From positions 1 through 6,084 of the forward strand of contig JAFYQL010000138.1 of the NCBI GenBank assembly GCA_017547125.1: a DNA stretch of 6,084 nucleotides. The letters run 5' to 3'. Positions 1-3,371 of the stretch are shown one piece after another. The position numbers and the translations under genes were made by a program. The stretch comes from Bacillota bacterium. GTDB taxonomy: Bacteria; Bacillota; Clostridia; Lachnospirales; Anaerotignaceae. The notes under the pieces were generated by a model. The model saw only the letters and a program-made list of their open reading frames with translations, ran no database searches and was not told the DNA's origin. Within the stretch, counting starts at the first letter, position 1, and each line of letters opens with the position of its first letter.

Positions 1-34
1 CAAATCCCACTTTCTCCGTTTTGACAAAAAGATA

Positions 35-63
35 TTGACCAAAACGGTTTTGAGTATTACAAT
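35..63 (+). promoter_or_regulatory. Sigma-A-type promoter of the tRNA pair
   Basis: A -35 hexamer TTGACC (35-40) is followed after exactly 17 bp by a -10 hexamer TACAAT (58-63); each matches the vegetative consensus at five of six positions. The predicted start is near position 70, leaving a leader of about 16 nt before the mature end of tRNA-Trp. A second TTGACA at 21-26 has no correctly spaced -10. No separate promoter fits between the two tRNAs, so this one probably serves both. Confidence 0.75.
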
Positions 64-85
64 ATATTCGTTAAATTCATAATGT

Positions 86-158
86 AGGGGTATAGTTCAG
101 TTGGTAGAACGTTGGTCTCCAAAACCAAATGTCGAGGGTTCGAGTCCTTCTGCCCCTG
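86..158 (+). tRNA. trnW: tRNA-Trp (anticodon CCA)
   Basis: The full cloverleaf can be drawn. The acceptor stem pairs 86-92 with 151-157 and includes one G-U pair. The D stem pairs 95-98 with 107-110. The anticodon stem pairs 112-116 with 124-128 around loop CTCCAAA, giving anticodon CCA at 119-121. The T arm is 134-150 with loop TTCGAGT. The discriminator base is G158, as expected for bacterial tRNA-Trp. The 3' CCA is not encoded (the next bases are TGA), so it must be added after transcription. This tRNA reads the UGG codon. Confidence 0.96.
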
Positions 159-162
159 TGAT

Positions 163-191
163 AAAGCAGTCTTTATAAGACTGCTTTTGTT
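163..191 (+). terminator. Hairpin with T-rich tail between the two tRNAs
   Basis: Bases 163-173 and 177-187 form a perfect 11-bp inverted repeat around a 3-nt loop, followed by a T-rich run (185-191, interrupted by one G). This has the form of an intrinsic terminator for tRNA-Trp. However, tRNA-Ser begins only 10 bp later at 198 with no visible promoter of its own. The hairpin may therefore be a partial terminator setting the ratio of the two tRNAs, or a structure that guides processing of a joint precursor. That it forms is clear from sequence; its function is inferred. Confidence 0.6.
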
Positions 192-197
192 ATATCC

Positions 198-286
198 GGA
201 GATGTATCGAAGTGGTCATAACGAGGCTGACTCGAAATCAGTTTGTCCGCAAGGGCGCGTGGGTTCGAATCCCACCATCTCCGCCA
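198..286 (+). tRNA. trnS: tRNA-Ser (anticodon CGA)
   Basis: This is a class II tRNA with a long variable arm. The acceptor stem pairs 198-204 with 276-282. The anticodon stem (226-230 with 238-242) closes loop CTCGAAA, giving anticodon CGA at 233-235, which reads UCG. The variable arm contains the hairpin TCC-GCAA-GGG-type segment around 246-256, and the T loop is TTCGAAT. The discriminator is G283 and the 3' CCA is encoded at 284-286, unlike the neighbouring tRNA-Trp. It is probably co-transcribed with tRNA-Trp from the promoter at 35-63. Confidence 0.96.
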
Positions 287-288
287 TT

Positions 289-320
289 AAACCCTTGAGA
301 AATCAGGGGTTTTTGTTTTA
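289..320 (+). terminator. Intrinsic terminator of the tRNA unit
   Basis: A 10-bp stem (289-298 with 303-312, one T-G pair) closes a GAAA tetraloop (299-302) and runs straight into a T tract (310-314, then GTTTTA). It starts three bases after the encoded CCA of tRNA-Ser, so it ends the tRNA transcript and isolates the following gene. Confidence 0.85.
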
Positions 321-322
321 TA

Positions 323-351
323 TTGCATTATTATCTTTTTTGCGAGATAAT
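323..351 (+). promoter_or_regulatory. Candidate promoter with overlapping dyad
   Basis: A -10-like GATAAT (346-351, five of six matches) lies 17 bp after a weak -35-like TTGCAT (323-328, three of six). The predicted start is near 358, giving a leader of about 29 nt to the ATG at 387. A 7-bp inverted repeat, ATTATCT (330-336) and AGATAAT (345-351), spans the spacer and covers the -10, so a repressor could act here. The terminator at 289-320 makes a separate promoter necessary, but the -35 is poor. Confidence 0.45.
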
Positions 352-386
352 TTTGTAAAGGGCAATGTGGCTCGGGAGGTGTACGT

Positions 387-1271
387 ATGGGATTCTGGGA
401 AACCTTATTTTTACTCAGGGGTATTGATATAGTAGCAGACGCAGCAAGAAAAATGGAGCGTGCCGAAAGACTTGAAGCTGAAAGGCTTGAGGCGGAAAGA
501 CGTGCGGCTGAAGAAGAATATGAAGATACATATACAATGGAAGAAAGCTTTTCTGTAACAATGGAGGCTTCATTCGGTGAAGATGAAGAAGATGAGGATG
601 AAAAAGTACTGCGAGAACTTCTCAGAACAGTGAAAAAGAATATTTCTGTTGATATGTCCGTGTTCAATAAGTACGGAATAACTTTCAAGCATAATCTTGT
701 GACAGATTGTGATACTCTTCAGCTTAATGCGGAATTGATTAACACAAAAAAACTTGCTCAGTCTATGAACAAGTATGATGAATTTGCCATAAAAGCCAAT
801 ATTTATGATAAAAATGAAAATCTTCTTTGTATTGAAGAATTGTGCTTTGATTACGCCATGCTTAAAAGCGGTTATGTTGCCGATTATTTCTATTTTTCGG
901 ATGATGATATGTGCGATGCATATTCTATTCGTTTGTATGCCATAGATCCTGTGGATGATGAAGACGAGGCAGAAAAAGTAGTTAGCAAAGTTACCCGCAG
1001 AACTGTTGTTGAAGAAGAATATACTAATGAAGTCATCGGGGAAGGCGAATATATTTATTGCAGTGTTTCTTTTGGTCATGGTGGAAGCAAAACATATTAT
1101 TACAGAACCGAGGACGAAACACTCAAGTGCGGAGATGAAGTAATTGTATTTGTTGGAAATGAAGGACTGAAAAACGTGGGAAGAATTGTGAAAATAGAAA
1201 GATTTTCTGCGGAAAATGTGCCGTATCCTGTTAATAAAACAAAGATTATTTTGGGGAAATGTCCGTATTGA
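387..1271 (+). CDS. Hypothetical protein with charged coiled-coil N-terminus and beta-rich C-terminal domain
   Basis: I do not recognise this 294-residue protein. The start is set by GGGAGGTG at 374-381, five bases before ATG 387. Residues 2-20 form a short, moderately hydrophobic, possibly amphipathic helix without a classical signal peptide. Residues 21-48 are a highly charged Arg/Glu/Ala helix containing RLEAE repeats, likely coiled coil. An acidic linker (about 64-73) follows. Residues 86-188 have alternating hydrophobic strands resembling a beta-sandwich, then another acidic linker (189-197). Residues 205-292 resemble a small beta-barrel-like module: YIYCSVSFGHGGSKTYYYR, then a turn LKCGDEVIVFVG, then a strand VGRIVKIERF and a conserved-looking PYPVNKTK. 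Similar modules occur in uncharacterised Bacillota proteins, from memory and without a search. It is probably cytoplasmic and monocistronic, bounded by terminators on both sides. Function is unknown. Confidence 0.8.
   Translation: MGFWETLFLLRGIDIVADAARKMERAERLEAERLEAERRAAEEEYEDTYTMEESFSVTMEASFGEDEEDEDEKVLRELLRTVKKNISVDMSVFNKYGITFKHNLVTDCDTLQLNAELINTKKLAQSMNKYDEFAIKANIYDKNENLLCIEELCFDYAMLKSGYVADYFYFSDDDMCDAYSIRLYAIDPVDDEDEAEKVVSKVTRRTVVEEEYTNEVIGEGEYIYCSVSFGHGGSKTYYYRTEDETLKCGDEVIVFVGNEGLKNVGRIVKIERFSAENVPYPVNKTKIILGKCPY
465..509 (+). repeat. Three in-frame tandem 15-bp repeats
   Basis: Three consecutive imperfect 15-bp units (465-479, 480-494, 495-509) begin GAAAGA or GAAAGG and encode ERLEA, ERLEA and ERRAA at residues 27-41 of the hypothetical protein. 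The five-residue period keeps Arg/Glu on the helix faces and lengthens the charged helix. Such slippage-prone units can change copy number between strains without breaking the frame. Confidence 0.7.
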
Positions 1272-1293
1272 GAATTATAGAGTTATAAAAGTT

Positions 1294-1324
1294 AAGCGCT
1301 TACGAAAGTAAGTGCTTTTTTATT
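1294..1324 (+). terminator. Intrinsic terminator of the hypothetical gene
   Basis: A 10-bp stem (1294-1303 with 1308-1317, one G-T pair) closes a GAAA tetraloop at 1304-1307 and is followed by T residues at 1316-1321 and then ATT. It lies 22 bp after the stop codon at 1269-1271. Confidence 0.88.
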
Positions 1325-1336
1325 GCTCGTATCCAC

Positions 1337-1370
1337 AAAAAAAGAGTGTTGGCTTAAAACCAACACTCTT
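1337..1370 (-). terminator. Intrinsic terminator of the crotonase gene
   Basis: Bases 1342-1352 and 1360-1370 form a perfect 11-bp inverted repeat around a 7-nt loop. The seven A residues at 1337-1343 become a U tract when read on the minus strand, directly after the stem. It lies 9 bp beyond the crotonase stop codon. The plus-strand side also ends in ATGTTTT, so it could weakly back up the terminator of the converging gene. Confidence 0.9.
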
Positions 1371-1379
1371 ATGTTTTAA

Positions 1380-2180
1380 TTAGATGTTTTTGTATTCTGG
1401 TGTTCTCTTGTTAAGGAATGCGTCAACACCTTCAACTTTATCCTGTGATGCGAAAAGGATAGCGTTGATTGTCTTTTCGAATTCAAGACCGTCAGCAAGT
1501 GACATACCAGCGCCTTTGTTGATAGCAACTTTAGCGTATCTTACGGCTCTTGGAGTCTTTGTAAGGATAAGGTTCATCATAGCTTTTGCTTCGTCAAGAA
1601 GAACTTCAGGTTCAACTACCTTGTCAACAAGACCTATTCTTAAAGCTTCTTCAGCATCGATCATTTCAGCTGAGAAGATAAGTCTCTTAGCTGCGCCGTA
1701 ACCGCAAAGTCTTGTAAGTCTCTGTGTACCGCCGAAGAATGGCATTACACCAAGGTTTACTTCAGGCTGACCAAATTTAGCCTTTGTGCTTGCAATTCTG
1801 ATGTCACAAGCCATTGAAAGTTCGTTGCCGCCGCCAAGTGCGAAACCGTTAACAGCTGCGATAACTGGTTTTGCAAGGTTTTCGATAGCGTCCATAGCTT
1901 TCTGGCCGTGTTCTGAAAGAGCTCTAGCTGAAAGAGCATCGAAGTTAACGAATTCTGATACGTCAGCACCTGCTACAAAGCTTCTGCCAGCGCCTGTGAT
2001 GATAACGCCCCAGATTGATTCATCAGCAGCGATTTCAGCCATAACTGTCTGAATTTCAGCTAATGTGTCGTGGTTAAGAGCGTTTAATGCTTTTGGTCTG
2101 TTCATTGTAAGGATGGCTGTTTTGCCTTCAACTTCAATGGCGATATTTTCGATTTTGTCTTTAAGATCAAGTAAACTCAT
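1380..2180 (-). CDS. crt: Enoyl-CoA hydratase / 3-hydroxybutyryl-CoA dehydratase (crotonase family)
   Basis: The 266-residue protein is full length for a crotonase (usually about 260). It would catalyse reversible hydration of a trans-2-enoyl-CoA, in clostridia typically crotonyl-CoA to 3-hydroxybutyryl-CoA, in the cytoplasm as a hexamer. The family signature is clear: NRPKALNAL near residue 27; SFVAGAD (67-73) at the first oxyanion-hole segment; ALGGGNE with Gly117 as the second; and both catalytic glutamates, Glu120 (GGGNE) and Glu140 (FGQPE), matching Glu144 and Glu164 of rat mitochondrial hydratase. Departures from the usual form are GGGNE where most have GGGCE, and VMPFFGGTQRL where most have a P-G pair. 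The start is set by AAGGGGG (complement of 2190-2196), about nine bases upstream. It stands alone, with no thiolase, bcd, etf or hbd beside it, and has its own promoter and terminator. The family is sure; the exact acyl-CoA substrate is not. Confidence 0.93.
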   Translation of the reverse strand: MSLLDLKDKIENIAIEVEGKTAILTMNRPKALNALNHDTLAEIQTVMAEIAADESIWGVIITGAGRSFVAGADVSEFVNFDALSARALSEHGQKAMDAIENLAKPVIAAVNGFALGGGNELSMACDIRIASTKAKFGQPEVNLGVMPFFGGTQRLTRLCGYGAAKRLIFSAEMIDAEEALRIGLVDKVVEPEVLLDEAKAMMNLILTKTPRAVRYAKVAINKGAGMSLADGLEFEKTINAILFASQDKVEGVDAFLNKRTPEYKNI

Positions 2181-2243
2181 TTGTAAGTTCCCCCTTAGAT
2201 TTATATACGCCCTTTTCGGGCAGTTTAAATTTACACATTATAT

Positions 2244-2272
2244 ATTATAAAGGTATATGGCAAAAAAATCAA
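2244..2272 (-). promoter_or_regulatory. Sigma-A-type promoter of the crotonase gene
   Basis: On the minus strand, a -35 TTGATT (complement of 2267-2272) and a perfect -10 TATAAT (complement of 2244-2249) are separated by exactly 17 bp. The predicted start is near 2237, giving a leader of about 57 nt. That leader holds a small GCCC/GGGC hairpin (2209-2221) and the Shine-Dalgarno sequence. It looks like a strong constitutive-type vegetative promoter. Confidence 0.8.
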
Positions 2273-2287
2273 CAAATTTGGTTAACC
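2273..2287. promoter_or_regulatory. Two abutting 8-bp palindromes, possible operator
   Basis: CAAATTTG (2273-2280) and GGTTAACC (2280-2287) are both perfect palindromes and share one base. They sit immediately upstream of the -35 of the crotonase promoter and just before the putative cwlD promoter, a position suited to an activator or a regulator of both genes. This is a sequence observation; no known binding-site family is assigned. Confidence 0.3.
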
Positions 2288-2288
2288 G

Positions 2289-2317
2289 TCATATAAATGA
2301 CAAGCACCTAATACACT
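2289..2317 (+). promoter_or_regulatory. Possible sigma-E-type (sporulation) promoter for the amidase
   Basis: No good sigma-A promoter precedes the amidase. The segment TCATATA (2289-2295) resembles the sigma-E -35 (kmATATT), and after 14 bp AATACACT (2310-2317) matches CATACAAT at six of eight positions. The predicted start near 2324 lies just ahead of the ribosome binding site at 2331. In Bacillus subtilis cwlD is under mother-cell sporulation control, which fits. The motifs are degenerate and AT-rich, so chance resemblance is possible. A 5-bp inverted repeat, GTCAT/ATGAC (2288-2301), overlaps the -35. Confidence 0.35.
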
Positions 2318-2330
2318 TGAATGAAGAGTG

Positions 2331-2336
2331 AAAAGG
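2331..2336 (+). promoter_or_regulatory. Ribosome binding site supporting a GTG start
   Basis: AAAAGG lies ten bases before GTG 2347. It is a modest Shine-Dalgarno sequence. The nearby ATG at 2345 is followed directly by an in-frame TGA, so it cannot be the start; GTG 2347 overlaps it and opens directly onto the basic residues and membrane segment expected at the N-terminus. Confidence 0.6.
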
Positions 2337-2346
2337 TTGTGACAAT

Positions 2347-3003
2347 GTGAAAAGAAAATTAAAGAGATATTTTTTCATAATATTCTTTGTTTCGGTGCTA
2401 TTTGGCGAGGCGATTTATCAATATAAGTTGTATGCAGCACAGAGGCTGCCCCTTGATGGCAAGGTTGTGATTATAGACCCGGGGCACGGCGGATGGGACC
2501 CTGGAAAAACGGGAATGTATGGCGATGATGAAAAAAACATCAATCTTGTTATTGCACATAATCTTAAGTTTTTGCTTGAGATGGGCGGTGCGCAGGCTGT
2601 TATGACACGATATGAAGATACGGCAACTGACAAAAATAAAACGGCAGACCTGAAGAAAAGGATATCTCTTTCAGATGCTACAGAAGCAGACATTATGATA
2701 AGTATTCATCAAAATTCTTTTACTTCGCCGAGAGCAAAGGGGGCACAGGTTTTTTACTACAGAAAATCAGAAAAGGGCAGAAGACTTGCGGAATGCATAC
2801 AAAATGCCATAACTGAAAAGGCTGACAAGGAAAATACACGTACTGCAAAGGAAAATGAAAACTACTATCTTCTTAAAAATACATCGGTGCCGTCGGTTAT
2901 TGTTGAGTGTGGATTTCTGTCAAACAAGGCTGAAGAGCAGAAGCTTAACAGCGACGGGTATCAGCAGCTTATGGCGTGGAGCATTTATTCCGGTGTGCTG
3001 TAA
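2347..3003 (+). CDS. cwlD: N-acetylmuramoyl-L-alanine amidase, CwlD type (spore cortex)
   Basis: This 218-residue protein belongs to the zinc-dependent Amidase_3 family, which cleaves the bond between N-acetylmuramic acid and L-alanine in peptidoglycan. The short N-terminus is basic (KRKLKRY) followed by one hydrophobic segment (about 8-20), an uncleaved anchor or signal peptide that places the enzyme outside the membrane. The catalytic domain runs from about 37 to 218. Expected zinc ligands are His47 (DPGHGG), Glu62 (DDEKN) and His121 (SIHQNS); catalytic Glu187 is in VECGFLSN. Size, single-domain build and the YYLLKNTSVPSVIVECGFLSN-like C-terminal core match CwlD, which with PdaA makes the muramic-delta-lactam of spore cortex needed for germination. 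No cell-wall-binding repeats are present, unlike vegetative autolysins. It starts with GTG, and no clear terminator follows it. The amidase call is firm; the CwlD assignment is likely but not proven. Confidence 0.88.
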   Translation: MKRKLKRYFFIIFFVSVLFGEAIYQYKLYAAQRLPLDGKVVIIDPGHGGWDPGKTGMYGDDEKNINLVIAHNLKFLLEMGGAQAVMTRYEDTATDKNKTADLKKRISLSDATEADIMISIHQNSFTSPRAKGAQVFYYRKSEKGRRLAECIQNAITEKADKENTRTAKENENYYLLKNTSVPSVIVECGFLSNKAEEQKLNSDGYQQLMAWSIYSGVL

Positions 3004-3189
3004 TATTTTTCTGCCGATGAACACTAGACATTGTTAATAAAAAAACGACCAGTCGATAAAAATGTGTTAAACAAATAACTTGCGTACGAAATAAAAAAGC
3101 CCTAAAATCAAGGTTTTTGCCCATAAAATGCCAATAAAATATGAGTTTGGAAAAAAGATTGTTAAAAAAAGAAAGAACTTGTATATAGC

Positions 3190-3217
3190 TTATCACAAAG
3201 TAAGTTAAAAATATAAT
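3190..3217 (+). promoter_or_regulatory. Candidate upstream adhE promoter
   Basis: TTATCA (3190-3195, four of six -35 matches) is followed after 16 bp by a perfect TATAAT (3212-3217). It would start transcription near 3224 and give a leader of about 148 nt. An overlapping weaker alternative is TTGTTA (3159-3164) with TATATA (3182-3187) at 17 bp. Confidence 0.45.
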
Positions 3218-3256
3218 TATTGCACAAAAATTCTTTTAAAATTTATAAAAAAGTTG

Positions 3257-3285
3257 TTGAAATTATATAAAAGATATGCTATCTT
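3257..3285 (+). promoter_or_regulatory. Candidate proximal adhE promoter
   Basis: TTGAAA (3257-3262, five of six -35 matches) and TATCTT (3280-3285, four of six -10 matches) are separated by 17 bp. The start would be near 3292, giving a leader of about 80 nt. Its -10 lies within the right arm of the dyad at 3270-3286, so binding there would block RNA polymerase. Confidence 0.45.
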
Positions 3286-3286
3286 T
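3270..3286. promoter_or_regulatory. 17-bp dyad overlapping the proximal adhE -10, possible operator
   Basis: AAAGATA (3270-3276) and TATCTTT (3280-3286) are perfect 7-bp inverted arms around TGC. The arms cover the spacer and -10 hexamer of the proximal promoter. It does not match the usual Rex palindrome, so another regulator would be implied if it is an operator. Confidence 0.4.
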
Positions 3287-3357
3287 AAAACAGGTTAAAA
3301 GGAACGCAAACAATCGGCGTTTACCATATAACTAATAAAAAATTCTTTTATAAATCG

Positions 3358-3364
3358 AAGGAGG
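3358..3364 (+). promoter_or_regulatory. Consensus ribosome binding site of adhE
   Basis: AAGGAGG lies seven bases before ATG 3372. Full complementarity to the 16S 3' end fits the strongly biased codon use of adhE and suggests high expression; it also fixes the start. Confidence 0.9.
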
Positions 3365-3371
3365 AAACAGT

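Larger units (their letters stand above)
3004..3371 (+). other. Long AT-rich regulatory region ahead of adhE, no gene
   Basis: No credible coding sequence, RNA gene or clear terminator is seen in these 368 bp. The stretch is very AT-rich with many A tracts. It holds at least two promoter candidates (3190-3217 and 3257-3285), a dyad at 3270-3286, three TTGTTRA words that resemble Rex half-sites (3031-3037, 3159-3165, 3254-3260), and a 13-bp direct repeat AAAAATTCTTTTA (3226-3238 and 3338-3350). A small possible leader hairpin pairs AACGC (3303-3307) with GCGTT (3317-3321). The length suggests complex control of adhE. Confidence 0.55.

Noticed and set aside
112..432. Open frame of 106 codons across both tRNAs
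   Set aside because: It lies over two tRNA genes and a terminator, lacks a ribosome binding site and encodes no recognisable protein.
570..1079. Minus-strand open frame of 169 codons inside the hypothetical gene
   Set aside because: It is antisense to a gene with a strong ribosome binding site and terminator; its Phe/Ile-rich product is what the complement of Glu/Lys/Asn-rich coding DNA gives.
3046..3055. CGAC-CA-GTCG palindrome next to an A run, looked at as a terminator after cwlD
   Set aside because: The loop would be only two bases, the stem four, and no T run follows on the plus strand.
3031..3074. TTGTTAA and TTAAACAA as one Rex operator
   Set aside because: The halves are 29 bp apart and the right half has an extra A; a Rex site has a 4-bp centre.
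3104..3133. Possible A-tract/T-tract hairpin (AAAAAGCC with GGTTTTT)
   Set aside because: Only two G-C pairs with a bulge; pairing depends mostly on A and T tracts that are common in this AT-rich region.
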